In this document: in pieces, positions 1-9,374 of the stretch
Layout: every line of letters starts with the position of its first letter
How positions within the stretch are numbered: the stretch's first letter is position 1
Assembly: GCA_964484465.1 (NCBI GenBank)
Contig: CAZAFL010000006.1
Span: forward strand, 1-64,000
Length of the DNA stretch: 64,000 bases
DNA from: CAZAFL01 sp964484465
Lineage (GTDB): Bacteria; Bacteroidota; Ignavibacteria; UBA10030; SZUA-254
Direction: 5' to 3'
Made by a program: the position numbers and the translations under genes
Notes under the pieces: model-generated
Databases searched by the model: none
Told to the model about the DNA's origin: nothing
What the model saw: only the letters and a program-made list of their open reading frames with translations

Positions 1-446
1 CCGAGTCGTAATCCCTGCAGCGTTACTTCCATCCGCTCGCCGGCAATCCTGTGCCAGTTTTCTTCCCGCTCGAGCGATTTCCCGGTCAGCTGAATGTCTT
101 CGGCGTCGTGCGGCAGGATTATTAACGAAGGAAGCGGGACTGGTTTATTGTTGTACTGGTAAGAGATGTTGCGTGACGAGACCTTCACAGTGCCAAGTCC
201 AAGTATGAGCGTGTCGTTGCTCCGGTTTGAAATCCCTACGTCGATTGTTGTAAAAATTCCGTCGTTCATTTTGTAATGCGCACGGAAAGAATACTCTACA
301 TTGTGTTTCCTGTCTCTTGTATGATATTCTTCGCAGTTGCAATCTTCGTTGACGGCACGGTACGAATACATCAAGGTATTCACCGTGGATGAACAAGCAA
401 GGCCAATGAAGCTCCATAAAATGAAGAGCACGTAAAACTTTCGCAT
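1..446 (-). CDS. Putative lipoprotein, truncated by window edge
   Basis: This is an open frame running off the left edge, so its C-terminus is not visible. The N-terminus has a basic residue pair (MRKF), a hydrophobic stretch and the lipobox-like end IGLAC with cysteine at residue 18, followed by SS; this predicts signal peptidase II processing and a lipid anchor. Two ATG codons lie in tandem at 449 and 446. GGAG ends five bases before the second, so 446 is preferred. The mature part has many Asn, Asp and Thr residues, and CNCEEYH occurs near residue 40. I do not recognise the family and assign no function. It lies downstream of add on the same strand, separated by 131 bases containing hairpins. 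Confidence 0.7.
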   Translation of the reverse strand, partial: MRKFYVLFILWSFIGLACSSTVNTLMYSYRAVNEDCNCEEYHTRDRKHNVEYSFRAHYKMNDGIFTTIDVGISNRSNDTLILGLGTVKVSSRNISYQYNNKPVPLPSLIILPHDAEDIQLTGKSLEREENWHRIAGERMEVTLQGLRL

Positions 447-511
447 CATCTCTCCGATGTGAGAACTTTAATGTGCGGGCGGAAAGAAAATCTTTTTGTT
501 CAGCACAACAT

Positions 512-569
512 CCTCCCTTTATCTAAAGGGAGCCAGCCCGCCAGTGGTCTGGCGGGGATTACAGGAGGG
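512..569. repeat. Nested double-hairpin element
   Basis: Two perfect stem-loops lie back to back. CTCCCTTTA (513-521) pairs with TAAAGGGAG (524-532), and CCCGCCAG (537-544) pairs with CTGGCGGG (549-556). An outer CCTCCC (512-517) can pair with GGAGGG (564-569), enclosing both. There is no U-tract on either strand, so it is not a classic terminator. The compact nested symmetry in a spacer resembles dispersed REP/MITE-like elements, but only one copy was noticed in this window. Confidence 0.55.
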
Positions 570-577
570 TTAGCGTG

Positions 578-1678
578 CTATCCCTTCTTCTTTGGGCGCT
601 GTGCAGCCCTCGCCTTGTCGAATCGGGGCTTGATAACATTATAAATTAAATCGATGCGCTCTTTGTAGCGGATAAACGCGCTCTTCATGGCGTTGATCGT
701 CAGCTTTTCCAGATCATGTAGCGATAAGTTGAACGCATCATGAGCAAGCTTGTATTCTTTTGTCAGATTTGTATTGCTCATGAGCCGGTCGTCGGTGTTC
801 AGCGTGACACGAAAATTGTAGCGGCGATAAATCCCGAACGGATGCTTTGCAACGCTTTCAACCGCTCCGGTATCCACGTTACTTGTTAAACAAATTTCCA
901 GCGGAATGCGTTTATCCAAAACATACTGCGCGAGATATCCCATGCTGACTACTTCCTGCGGGTCGTCGTCCGATACGGTGATGTCTTCGATGAGTCGCGT
1001 GGCATGTCCGATGCGGTGCGCGCCGCACCATTGGATTGCCTGCCAGATCGATTCCTTGCCGAATGCTTCCCCGGCATGGACGGTGATATTAAAATTCGCC
1101 CGCTGAATATAATGGAACGCATCGATGTGCTTCTTCGGCGGATATCCGCCCTCTTCACCGGCAAGGTCGAATCCCACAACACCCCGTTCACGAAAGTCTA
1201 CCGCAAGCTCTGCCATTTCCTGGGAGAGCGTCATGTTCCTCATCGCACAAATAATCAGGCCATATTCAACCTTAAAATCTTTTTTTCCTCTTTCCAATCC
1301 CTTCAGTACGGCAGTTACGATTTCTTCCCAGTGTAATTTTTTCTGTGTGTGAAAAATCGGGGAGAATCGTGTTTCAACATATACGACGCCGTCATTATAC
1401 ATATCCTCCATCATTTCATACGCGACGCGTTCGAGCGCCTCTTCCGTTTGCATGACGCCAGTCGTATGTTCGAATCCTTCAAGATAAAGAGCGAGGCTTC
1501 CCCGTTTCGCTCCACGCTGGAACCAATGGTCCAGCTCTCCGGCGTCTTTTGTAGGAAGCTTTTTGTAATGCTGGTCTTTTGCCAGCTCGATGATTGTCTG
1601 CGCGCGCAACCCGCCGTCAAGATGATCGTGAAGAAGAACTTTCGGCAGAGAGCGAATAACTTTTTCGGTCATTTTCAT
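578..1678 (-). CDS. add: Adenosine deaminase
   Basis: The 366-residue protein matches the adenosine/AMP deaminase amidohydrolase family, which hydrolyses adenosine or deoxyadenosine to inosine and ammonia in purine salvage. Visible metal and catalytic motifs are HDHLDGGLR near residue 17, VHAGE for the third histidine and catalytic glutamate, HRIGHA, and LNTDD near the C-terminus. The length is typical. The start is ATG at 1678 with AGGAAG upstream; a second ATG two codons later is possible. It follows hutH by 11 bases on the same strand, so the two are probably co-transcribed. Both release ammonia from nitrogen-rich metabolites, which suggests a shared role in nitrogen scavenging, but that is inference. 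The HDHLDGG form favours adenosine over adenine deaminase. Confidence 0.93.
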   Translation of the reverse strand: MKMTEKVIRSLPKVLLHDHLDGGLRAQTIIELAKDQHYKKLPTKDAGELDHWFQRGAKRGSLALYLEGFEHTTGVMQTEEALERVAYEMMEDMYNDGVVYVETRFSPIFHTQKKLHWEEIVTAVLKGLERGKKDFKVEYGLIICAMRNMTLSQEMAELAVDFRERGVVGFDLAGEEGGYPPKKHIDAFHYIQRANFNITVHAGEAFGKESIWQAIQWCGAHRIGHATRLIEDITVSDDDPQEVVSMGYLAQYVLDKRIPLEICLTSNVDTGAVESVAKHPFGIYRRYNFRVTLNTDDRLMSNTNLTKEYKLAHDAFNLSLHDLEKLTINAMKSAFIRYKERIDLIYNVIKPRFDKARAAQRPKKKG

Positions 1679-1689
1679 TCCATACTTCC

Positions 1690-3243
1690 TTAATTGAGTT
1701 TCCCAATCGCCTGCTCGACAGCACTCAGAACGCTGTCATTTTTCACCATGCGATGCGCTGATTGAATATCGTCATAGAGCGCGCGGTCGGCATGAAGATG
1801 CGTGACGTTCTTACGAATAGCTTTGTGAGCCGCCTCTACACCTTTTCCTGCTCTCATAGTCCGCTTTGTCCCGGGATGAATCCGGGAGAAGTCGATACCC
1901 TGCGCCGCAACCATCAGCTCGATGGCAATTACATTCTGAACGTTGTGAAGCACGTGCCACACTTTCAGCGCGCCGATAGAACCCATGCTGTTGTGGTCCT
2001 CCTGGTTCGCAGAGGTAGGAATTGAATCGACGCTCGCCGGATGAGCAAGAACTTTATTCTCCGACACGAGTGAAGCCGCTGTATATTGCGCAATCATCAT
2101 CCCGGAATTGAGTCCGCCATCTTCACTCAGGAATCGTGGCAACCCGCTCAGGTTGCCGTTGACCATTCGTTCGATTCTTCGCTCTGAGATGTTCGCGAGT
2201 TCCGCCAGTGCGATCGCAAGAAAATCAAGCGCGAGCGCAACAGGTTGTCCGTGAAAGTTTCCACCTTCAAGGTGAGCATTGTCCCCGGGAAAAATCAATG
2301 GATTGTCAGTGGCAGAGTTAATTTCAGTCGATACGACATCGGATGCGTACCGGATAGCATCGCGCGATGCGCCATGGACCTGTGGAACGCACCGGATTGA
2401 ATACGCGTCCTGAACGCGCGGGTCGTCGTGCCGGTGTGACTCGCGGATTTCACTTCCTGCCATGAGCTTCCGAAGATTCGCGGCACTCGCTCTTTGTCCT
2501 TTGTGCGGTCTGAGCGCTTGTATGCGCTCGTCGAAAGCCGTGTCGCTTCCTTTCAGAGCCTCGACAGACATTGCGGCGGCAATATCGGCAAGCTTACATA
2601 ATATCTGTGCTTCGTGAACGGCATGAACCGCGTACGCCGTCATCATCTGCGTGCCGTTTACAAGAGCGAGCCCCTCTTTCGCCGTAAGTTTTAACGGGCG
2701 TAAGCCGATTCTTTTCAAGGCGATACCTGCTTCCATCAACACATCATCGTACCAGACCGTCCCTTTCCCCATCATCGTGAGAACGAGGTGAGCAAGCTGC
2801 ACGAGGTCGCCGCTCGAGCCGACTGATCCCTGGGACGGAATAATCGGCGTTATACCCTTGTTAAACGCTTTGAGAATAAACTCTACTGTTTCAACACGAA
2901 TTCCGGAATATCCTTTTGCGAGCGCATTCAATCGTAAAATCATCATCGCGCGAACAATTTCCGGCGGCATCGGATCTCCCGCCCCAGCCGAATGACTAAG
3001 GATGAGATTTTCCTGAAGCTTCTCCATTTGATCCGGATGTATTCGGACGTTGCTGAATTCACCAAAACCGGTGGTGACCCCATAAACAACTTCGTTGCGT
3101 TTAACCCACTTTTCTACAAGTGCGCGCGACGCTCGCATTCTTCGTTTCGCCGTCGATGATAATGAAAGAAACGCAGGAGAAGTTGAAGAGCGATAAACGC
3201 CTTCTATGCTGAGGGAACTACCATCGATGATGAGTTTATTCAT
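1690..3243 (-). CDS. hutH: Histidine ammonia-lyase family protein with SSG triad
   Basis: The 517-residue protein belongs to the MIO-dependent aromatic amino acid lyase family, which in HutH converts L-histidine to urocanate and ammonia. Features typical of HutH are the SH pair in NLILSHSAGAG, ALVNGTQ, and TSANQEDHNSMG with the active-site glutamate. The MIO-forming tripeptide, normally Ala-Ser-Gly, reads Ser-Ser-Gly at 143-145, and the usual DLAPLAH after it reads DLVQLAH. Cyclisation through the central Ser-Gly is still plausible. No hutU, hutI or hutG is nearby, so a full histidine degradation operon is not seen here. The SH pair argues against tyrosine or phenylalanine lyase, but substrate choice cannot be settled by reading. 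The start is ATG at 3243 without a clear Shine-Dalgarno. Confidence 0.85.
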   Translation of the reverse strand: MNKLIIDGSSLSIEGVYRSSTSPAFLSLSSTAKRRMRASRALVEKWVKRNEVVYGVTTGFGEFSNVRIHPDQMEKLQENLILSHSAGAGDPMPPEIVRAMMILRLNALAKGYSGIRVETVEFILKAFNKGITPIIPSQGSVGSSGDLVQLAHLVLTMMGKGTVWYDDVLMEAGIALKRIGLRPLKLTAKEGLALVNGTQMMTAYAVHAVHEAQILCKLADIAAAMSVEALKGSDTAFDERIQALRPHKGQRASAANLRKLMAGSEIRESHRHDDPRVQDAYSIRCVPQVHGASRDAIRYASDVVSTEINSATDNPLIFPGDNAHLEGGNFHGQPVALALDFLAIALAELANISERRIERMVNGNLSGLPRFLSEDGGLNSGMMIAQYTAASLVSENKVLAHPASVDSIPTSANQEDHNSMGSIGALKVWHVLHNVQNVIAIELMVAAQGIDFSRIHPGTKRTMRAGKGVEAAHKAIRKNVTHLHADRALYDDIQSAHRMVKNDSVLSAVEQAIGKLN

Positions 3244-3418
3244 GAGGATGCTGATTGAAGTGCTTCAAATGTACAAAGAACACGCCTGAAATGCAATGAA
3301 TTTACAACTGCGATTTGCGGGTTACTGTGACAATTCTCCTTCAATTATTTTACTCTCTTGCAGAGAATTTCCGGTGAGTGAGATTAATTTCAAACTGAGG
3401 CGCCGCTCACTCGAGGTA

Positions 3419-3447
3419 TTGACTTTGGCCTCATTTTTGTCTACTTT
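3419..3447 (+). promoter_or_regulatory. Candidate sigma70-type promoter for the receiver-kinase gene
   Basis: TTGACT and TACTTT are separated by exactly 17 bases. A transcript starting about seven bases later would leave a leader of under 20 bases before the ATG at 3472, which has GAGGA at 3463-3467. The spacer 3244-3471 is divergent between hutH and this gene. Confidence 0.45.
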
Positions 3448-3471
3448 TTGGCGATTATTTTTGAGGATATC

Positions 3472-4581
3472 ATGACGCAACCAGAAAAACGTAAAGCGCG
3501 TTTGCTCGTTGTTGATGATGATAACGACTTCCGCAGTCTTGTCACGACTGCCCTTTCCAACGATGGGTACGAAGTATACAACGCCTCCTCGGGAGAAGCC
3601 GCCCTGAACGAAGCCAGGAACCGGGAATTCGATCTGATTCTTCTCGATGTAAAGATGCCGAAGATGGACGGCGTTCAAACCTTAAAGCTCCTGCGAAAAG
3701 AAACACCTTCCTCAGATTTCATGATGTTGACCGGATATCGTGACATCCAAACAGCGGTCGATTCGATTAAGCTCGGGGCGAAAGAATACCTCACGAAGCC
3801 AATCGAAATGTCAGACCTAACCACTCGCGTAAAATCCGCCCTCCGCGCGCATGAGGCCGAAGTGAAACTGAAAGAATATCAATCGGAATTCACTTCGAGG
3901 CTCCTCCACGAGCTTCGCACACCTATTCAAACTGTCAAATCCGCGGTAAGCTTTTTGAAGAAGGAAACTTCCGGACCGATCACAGAACAGCAGATGGACA
4001 TTCTAAACCATATTGAAGATACGGTCGAAAAAATGACCGCGCTTGTAAATGATATGATTGATTTGGACAAGTTCGAATCGGGGAAAGTGGATATCGAAAA
4101 GCTTCCCACAAATCTGGACGAGCTTATTCCGGCGGTATGTTCAGGATTTGAACCCCTCGTGAGGGAAAAATACATCATCCTCAATGTAAATGTTGATACT
4201 GCCATCCCGACACTCGAACTCGACCCGGACAAGATAGAGCAGGTCGTTGCGAATTTGATCGACAACGCAGTCAAGTATACAAAGAACGGAGGAACAGTAA
4301 CAGTTGCTGCCGCGGTTGAACAACGAAAGCTCGACGGGAAACCGCGTGAGTATGTATGCATCTCTGTTGCAGACACAGGGGTGGGTATTCCGAAGGAAGA
4401 GCTCCCTTTTGTATTCGACAAATACAAAGAATTTTTTACGGGAAAAACATCCGAAAAGAAAACCACGGGAATAGGGTTGGCTATCAGTCGGAGCATCATC
4501 GAGGCGCACAATGGAATGATGTCTGTCGATTCGGCGGTGGGTAAAGGAAGTACATTTAAGATTTACTTGCCCGTATCGTAG
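3472..4581 (+). CDS. Receiver-first sensor histidine kinase
   Basis: The 369-residue protein has an N-terminal receiver domain (about 8-125) followed by HisKA and HATPase_c domains. The receiver shows VVDDD, phospho-acceptor D59 in LLDVKMP, T88 and K109. The kinase shows the H-box LLHELRTP with H146, N-box DNAVKYT, G1 box DTGVGIP and G2 box TTGIGLAIS. There is no transmembrane segment, so it should be cytosolic. A receiver ahead of the kinase suggests it is an intermediate in a phosphorelay, tuned by phosphorylation from another kinase. The reading frame extends upstream to a TTG, but ATG 3472 has GAGGA just ahead and is preferred. It converges on gyrA and has no adjacent partner regulator, so its output is unknown. 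Confidence 0.9.
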   Translation: MTQPEKRKARLLVVDDDNDFRSLVTTALSNDGYEVYNASSGEAALNEARNREFDLILLDVKMPKMDGVQTLKLLRKETPSSDFMMLTGYRDIQTAVDSIKLGAKEYLTKPIEMSDLTTRVKSALRAHEAEVKLKEYQSEFTSRLLHELRTPIQTVKSAVSFLKKETSGPITEQQMDILNHIEDTVEKMTALVNDMIDLDKFESGKVDIEKLPTNLDELIPAVCSGFEPLVREKYIILNVNVDTAIPTLELDPDKIEQVVANLIDNAVKYTKNGGTVTVAAAVEQRKLDGKPREYVCISVADTGVGIPKEELPFVFDKYKEFFTGKTSEKKTTGIGLAISRSIIEAHNGMMSVDSAVGKGSTFKIYLPVS

Positions 4582-4591
4582 CAAACCCTCT

Positions 4592-4614
4592 GTCTCGACA
4601 TCCCTCGTCGGGAC
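4592..4614. terminator. Hairpin between convergent genes
   Basis: GTCTCGAC (4592-4599) pairs with GTCGGGAC (4607-4614) with one G-U pair and a seven-base loop. It lies between the ends of the receiver-kinase gene and gyrA. No U-tract follows on either strand, so terminator function is only suggested by position. Confidence 0.35.
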
Positions 4615-4633
4615 ATCTCCCTCCCTCGATTTA

Positions 4634-7201
4634 CTACGTCCTCGCCTTTTTACTTTTCTCCGATTTTCCCGCCGAAACTTTCTTCTTTGTTTCTTTCCCT
4701 CCCACAACTTCTGCGGTTTCTTTTTTAGAAGGAGTAGCTTTCCCGACTGGAAGTTCTGGTGATTCTATTTCTTCATCCTCGCTGGGAACAGCTGCGACTG
4801 CCGCCACCTGGTCGCTGCTTTCAAGTCGAATCAATCGTACACCCTGAGTATTGCGACCCGCCACGCGGATATCTCTTGCCGGCTGGCGAATCACGACACC
4901 CTGAGATGTTACGACAACAATGTCGTCATTGTCCAGCACCTCGCGAACAGCGACCATCTTGCCCGTTTTCTCGGTGACGCGGATAGTAATAACTCCTTTA
5001 CCGCTCCGGTGACTTACACGATACTCATCAAGGTCGCTTCGTTTTCCGAAACCGTTTTCCGCAACGACAAGAATTGTTGTAGTTTGCCGTTTGATAGAAA
5101 CGGCGCCGACGACTTTGTCTCCTTTGTTCAGTGTAATTGCCCTGACACCCGCAGCTGTTCGTCCTACGGGTCGTGCCTCTTTTTCATGGAAACGGATTGC
5201 CATACCTTCGTACGTACCGATGATGATGTCTTGTGTACCGTCCGTAAGTTTGACATCCTTAACAGTATCCCCTTTTTGTAGAGTGATTGCAGCGATGCCC
5301 GTGCGTCTGACGTTGCCGTATTCAGAAAGCGAGGTCTTTTTAATCATCCCTTTTTCGGTAACCATCGCAACAAAGTGACTGTCGTCGAATTCCTGGACAG
5401 GCACAAACGCAGCGATATTCTCATCCGTCTGCTTCGCGACCAGATTGACTATCGACTTTCCGCGCGCGGTACGGCTTGCCTCGGGAATTTCAAAAACTTT
5501 CAGCCAGTAACATCTTCCTTTATCCGTAAAGAAGAGGATGTAATTGTGCGTCGAGGCGATAAACATATGCTCGATGAAATCATCCTCTTTCGTTGTCGCG
5601 CCGGTGACACCCTTGCCTCCTCGCGCCTGCCGCCGATATCCGGAAACAGGGAACCGCTTGATGAAGCCGCCATGACTGATTGTGATAACAACATTCTCTT
5701 CAGCAATCATGTCTTCGATGCTGAACTCTTCCGCTTTGTATACAATTTCAGTGCGGCGCTCATCACCATATTTCTTTTTCAGTTCGAGAAGCTCGTCCTT
5801 GATAATCTGCATCTGAAGCTTCTTGCTCGAAATGATTGCTTTCAATTTCTCGATTAGCTTGATTGTCTCTTTGTACTCTTCTTCAACTTTCTTGCGCTCG
5901 AGACCTGTGAGCTTCTGCAGGCGCATGTCGAGAATTGCCTTTGCCTGAATCTCCGAAAGCTTGAATCTTTTCATCAAACCTTCCTGGGCGGAAGGAACAT
6001 CTTTTGACTTCTTGATGAGTTTGATAATCTCGTCGATGTTATCGAGCGCGATAATGTAGCCTTCGAGAATGTGCGCGCGTTTTTCGGCTTCGTCAAGGTC
6101 AAATTTTGCGCGGCGCACCACCACTTCATTTCGATGTTTGATGAAGTGGTCGATCATCTGGCGGAGTGTCAGCACCTGCGGCTTGCCGTCGACAAGGGCC
6201 AGCAATATTACGCCGAAGGTCGTCTGCATCTGGGTATGCTTGTAGAGATTGTTCAACACAACCTCCGCATTTGCATCACGCTTCAGTTCGATCACAACGC
6301 GGAGTCCATCTCTATCCGACTCGTCGCGGATATCGGAGATATCCTCAATTTTCTTATCGCGAACGAGTTCTGCAATTTTTTCAATGAGCCCGGCTTTATT
6401 AACCTGATATGGAATTTCGGTTACAACAATCGATTGCCTGTCACCTTTCCCGGTTTCGATGTTTGCTTTTGCACGGATAAATATTCGTCCGCGTCCGGTT
6501 TTATATGCCGCCTTCACCCCGTCATAACCGTAGATGATGCCACCCGTGGGGAAGTCCGGCGCTTTGACAATCTTTAGGAGCTTGTCGTCGCCAAGGTTCG
6601 GCTGATCGATGATGGTAATACAGCTGTCGATAATTTCAGTAAGGTTGTGAGGAGGAATATTCGTCGTCATCCCTACCGCGATTCCCGATGTTCCATTCAC
6701 TAATAAATTGGGAACAAGCGCCGGCATAACTGTCGGCTCTTTCAACGTCTCATCGAAGTTGGGAATAAAATCGACAGTGTTCCTCTCAAGGTCGCGAAGC
6801 ATTTCTTCGGCAATACGCGACAAACGAGCTTCAGTGTAACGCATTGCTGCGGGAGAATCTCCGTCAATCGAGCCAAAGTTTCCCTGCCCGTCGACAAGCG
6901 GATACCTGAGAGAAAAGTCCTGCGCCATGCGGACCATCGTGTCGTACACAGCTGTGTCACCGTGCGGATGATACTTTCCTAGAACTTCACCGACGATACG
7001 CGCGCTCTTCTTGAACGGGCGGTTACTGGCAAGCCCAAGCTCGTGCATGCCAAACAGGACGCGCCGGTGGACAGGTTTCAATCCATCCCGCACATCGGGT
7101 AACGCCCGCGCAACGATAACGCTCATCGCGTAATCGATGTACGAGCCTTTCATTTCATCTTCAATATCGACAGGTACTATTTTTTCGTTTGTTGTCGCCA
7201 T
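4634..7201 (-). CDS. gyrA: DNA gyrase subunit A
   Basis: The 855-residue protein is the breakage-reunion subunit of DNA gyrase, which with GyrB introduces negative supercoils using ATP. The catalytic tyrosine is Y122 in AMRYTEARL, and the quinolone-determining stretch HPHGDTAVYDT has Thr83 and Asp87 in E. coli numbering. The C-terminal beta-pinwheel carries the GyrA box as QARGGKG, supporting gyrase rather than topoisomerase IV. The tail (about 50 residues) is rich in Lys, Glu and Ser and looks disordered. The gene follows gyrB by 73 bases on the same strand, at the end of the dnaA-to-gyrA series. No strong ribosome site precedes ATG 7201, but the N-terminus MATTNEKIVPVDIEDEMK is standard. 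Confidence 0.97.
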   Translation of the reverse strand: MATTNEKIVPVDIEDEMKGSYIDYAMSVIVARALPDVRDGLKPVHRRVLFGMHELGLASNRPFKKSARIVGEVLGKYHPHGDTAVYDTMVRMAQDFSLRYPLVDGQGNFGSIDGDSPAAMRYTEARLSRIAEEMLRDLERNTVDFIPNFDETLKEPTVMPALVPNLLVNGTSGIAVGMTTNIPPHNLTEIIDSCITIIDQPNLGDDKLLKIVKAPDFPTGGIIYGYDGVKAAYKTGRGRIFIRAKANIETGKGDRQSIVVTEIPYQVNKAGLIEKIAELVRDKKIEDISDIRDESDRDGLRVVIELKRDANAEVVLNNLYKHTQMQTTFGVILLALVDGKPQVLTLRQMIDHFIKHRNEVVVRRAKFDLDEAEKRAHILEGYIIALDNIDEIIKLIKKSKDVPSAQEGLMKRFKLSEIQAKAILDMRLQKLTGLERKKVEEEYKETIKLIEKLKAIISSKKLQMQIIKDELLELKKKYGDERRTEIVYKAEEFSIEDMIAEENVVITISHGGFIKRFPVSGYRRQARGGKGVTGATTKEDDFIEHMFIASTHNYILFFTDKGRCYWLKVFEIPEASRTARGKSIVNLVAKQTDENIAAFVPVQEFDDSHFVAMVTEKGMIKKTSLSEYGNVRRTGIAAITLQKGDTVKDVKLTDGTQDIIIGTYEGMAIRFHEKEARPVGRTAAGVRAITLNKGDKVVGAVSIKRQTTTILVVAENGFGKRSDLDEYRVSHRSGKGVITIRVTEKTGKMVAVREVLDNDDIVVVTSQGVVIRQPARDIRVAGRNTQGVRLIRLESSDQVAAVAAVPSEDEEIESPELPVGKATPSKKETAEVVGGKETKKKVSAGKSEKSKKART

Positions 7202-7274
7202 GAATTATCTGACTGTTCCTCTTGCTTTTATTCTCAACATCTCACCTACTTAATACTCATTACTCACATACTTC

Positions 7275-9365
7275 TTACACATCCAAATTCCTAACATACT
7301 TCGCGTTCTTTTCGATAAATTCTCTCCGCGGCTCCACTTCATCTCCCATTAATATCGAGAACGTGCGGTCGGCATCTGCGGCGTTCTCAATCGACACCTG
7401 AAGCACGGTCCTCGTTTCGGGGTTCATCGTCGTAGACCACAATTGTTCAGGATTCATTTCGCCCAAGCCTTTGAAGCGGGAAATGGCAATCCCGTTTGAA
7501 GTCGTTACAACTTCTTCCCCGGGCACTTCTACGGCTTCCTCTGCTTCTCCATCCATTTTATTTTTTGCGCCTTTCTTTTCAGCTTTCATACGCTTGATGA
7601 CATCTTCCCGTTCATCATCATCGTAAGCATAAAATTCCTGCTTTCCTTTCTTCAGTTTATACAACGGCGGTTGTGCGATGTACACGTGCCCGAGCTCGAT
7701 AATCTCTTTCATGTACCTGAAGAACAGTGTCAGCAGCAGCGTGCGAATATGTGAACCGTCGACGTCAGCGTCGCACATGATGATGATTTTGCCATAGCGG
7801 ATTTTTGCCGGGTCAAAATCTTCTCCCACCCCCGCTCCGATCGCTGTGAAGATGCAACGAATCTCTTCATTCTCCAATATTTTATGGAGACGTGCTTTTT
7901 CGACGTTGAGAATCTTTCCCTTGATGGGTAAAATTGCCTGGAAGCGCCGGTCGCGGCCTTGCTTCGCGCTGCCGCCTGCTGAATCTCCCTCTACGATGTA
8001 GAGTTCACAATGTTCAGGGTCATCAATAGAGCAATCCGCAAGTTTACCCGGAAGGCTTGATGATTCAAGTGCGCTCTTTCTCCGTGTGAGGTCGCGTGCT
8101 TTTCGGGCTGCTTCCCTCGCTTCCGCTGCACGTAAACATTTCTCAATAATTCTTCTTGCATCGGTAGGATTCTCGTCCAGCCAGATAGCAACGTGTTCGC
8201 CGACAACGGTCTCAACAATGCTTTTGATTTCGCTGTTGCCAAGTTTCGTCTTCGTCTGTCCCTCAAATTGCGGCTCGGGAACCTTCACACTCAGAACGGC
8301 GGTCAATCCTTCACGGAAATCATCACCGGTGAGCTGAACACCGTTTTCTTTGACAAGGTTATTCTTCGCCGCATAACTGTTCAATGTTCGTGTAAGGCTT
8401 GTTCGGAAGCCGACGAGGTGGGTTCCGCCCTCCAACGTATTGATATTATTCACATACGTGAAAACGTTTTCGTTGTACTGGTCGTTATACTGGAATGCGA
8501 CCTCGACCTCCACTGCGCGTCCCGCTTCGTCCTTGTCCTGACCTTTCGCGTACACCGGCTTTTTCATGATGGCGGGTCTGGTGGAATCGATATACTTTAC
8601 AAACTCAACGATACCTCCTTTGAAATGGAATTCTTCGGCCTGTTCCTGCTTATCACGAAGGTCGACGATGCGAAGCTTAACATCCGGATTGAGGAAGGCA
8701 AGTTCGCGTAATCTTTCTGCAAGAGTTTCAAATTTATAAATTCTGTTTTTGAAAATCTGGGCGTCGGGAAGGAATGTTACCTTCGTTCCGGTTTTTCCCT
8801 TATCGGATTTCCCCACAATTTTTACCGACCCCTGCGGTTTTCCACGCTGATATTTTTGATACCATACTTTGGAGTCGCGGTACACTTCGACTTCTAGGTA
8901 TTCCGACAGCGCATTCACAACCGATACTCCAACTCCATGCAGACCGCCGGAAACTTTATATGTGTTCTTATCGAATTTCCCTCCAGCGTGGAGAACAGTC
9001 ATGACGACTTCCAACGCCGAACGCTTCTCATCGGGGTGAATATCTGTCGGAATTCCACGACCGTCGTCCAGGACGGTCACCGAACCATCGTTGTTGATAC
9101 TCACATTGATATTATGTGCGTAGCCCGCCAGAGCTTCGTCGATAGAATTGTCGACAACCTCATAGACCAAATGATGAAGTCCACGGATGGAAACGTCCCC
9201 GATATACATCGCGGGACGCTGGCGGACCGGCTCCAGCCCTTTCAAAACGGTAATATCGTCGGCTGTGTACTCGCCATTTCCTTTGGGGCGGGAATTCGCT
9301 TCGGTAATTTCCTTTTTATTAGATGTCACTCTATTCTTTTTATCCTTATCAACTACTTTTGGCAT
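7275..9365 (-). CDS. gyrB: DNA gyrase subunit B
   Basis: The 696-residue protein is the ATPase subunit of gyrase. The GHKL ATPase domain shows EVVDNSIDEALAG, DDGRGIP and GGLHGVGVSVVNALS. The Toprim domain shows the catalytic glutamate in EGDSAGGSAKQGRDR and the metal site DADVDGSHIRTLLL. The C-terminal FKGLGEMNPEQLW is the GyrA-contact signature. About 30 extra charged residues precede the conserved start, and an acidic insertion (DGEAEEAVEVPGEE) sits before the C-terminal motif; both are lineage features rather than defects. The start is ATG at 9365 with AGAGGAG upstream. It lies nine bases after the DUF721 gene, consistent with co-transcription. Confidence 0.97.
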   Translation of the reverse strand: MPKVVDKDKKNRVTSNKKEITEANSRPKGNGEYTADDITVLKGLEPVRQRPAMYIGDVSIRGLHHLVYEVVDNSIDEALAGYAHNINVSINNDGSVTVLDDGRGIPTDIHPDEKRSALEVVMTVLHAGGKFDKNTYKVSGGLHGVGVSVVNALSEYLEVEVYRDSKVWYQKYQRGKPQGSVKIVGKSDKGKTGTKVTFLPDAQIFKNRIYKFETLAERLRELAFLNPDVKLRIVDLRDKQEQAEEFHFKGGIVEFVKYIDSTRPAIMKKPVYAKGQDKDEAGRAVEVEVAFQYNDQYNENVFTYVNNINTLEGGTHLVGFRTSLTRTLNSYAAKNNLVKENGVQLTGDDFREGLTAVLSVKVPEPQFEGQTKTKLGNSEIKSIVETVVGEHVAIWLDENPTDARRIIEKCLRAAEAREAARKARDLTRRKSALESSSLPGKLADCSIDDPEHCELYIVEGDSAGGSAKQGRDRRFQAILPIKGKILNVEKARLHKILENEEIRCIFTAIGAGVGEDFDPAKIRYGKIIIMCDADVDGSHIRTLLLTLFFRYMKEIIELGHVYIAQPPLYKLKKGKQEFYAYDDDEREDVIKRMKAEKKGAKNKMDGEAEEAVEVPGEEVVTTSNGIAISRFKGLGEMNPEQLWSTTMNPETRTVLQVSIENAADADRTFSILMGDEVEPRREFIEKNAKYVRNLDV

Positions 9366-9374
9366 GACTCCTCT

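Noticed and set aside
3927..4511. Minus-strand open frame of 194 codons
   Set aside because: It lies antisense to the kinase domain of the receiver-first histidine kinase and shows no domain or ribosome site.
6950..6970. GyrA Thr83 as a possible quinolone-resistance change
   Set aside because: Threonine at this position is wild type in many bacteria, and Asp87 is normal, so no resistance claim is justified.
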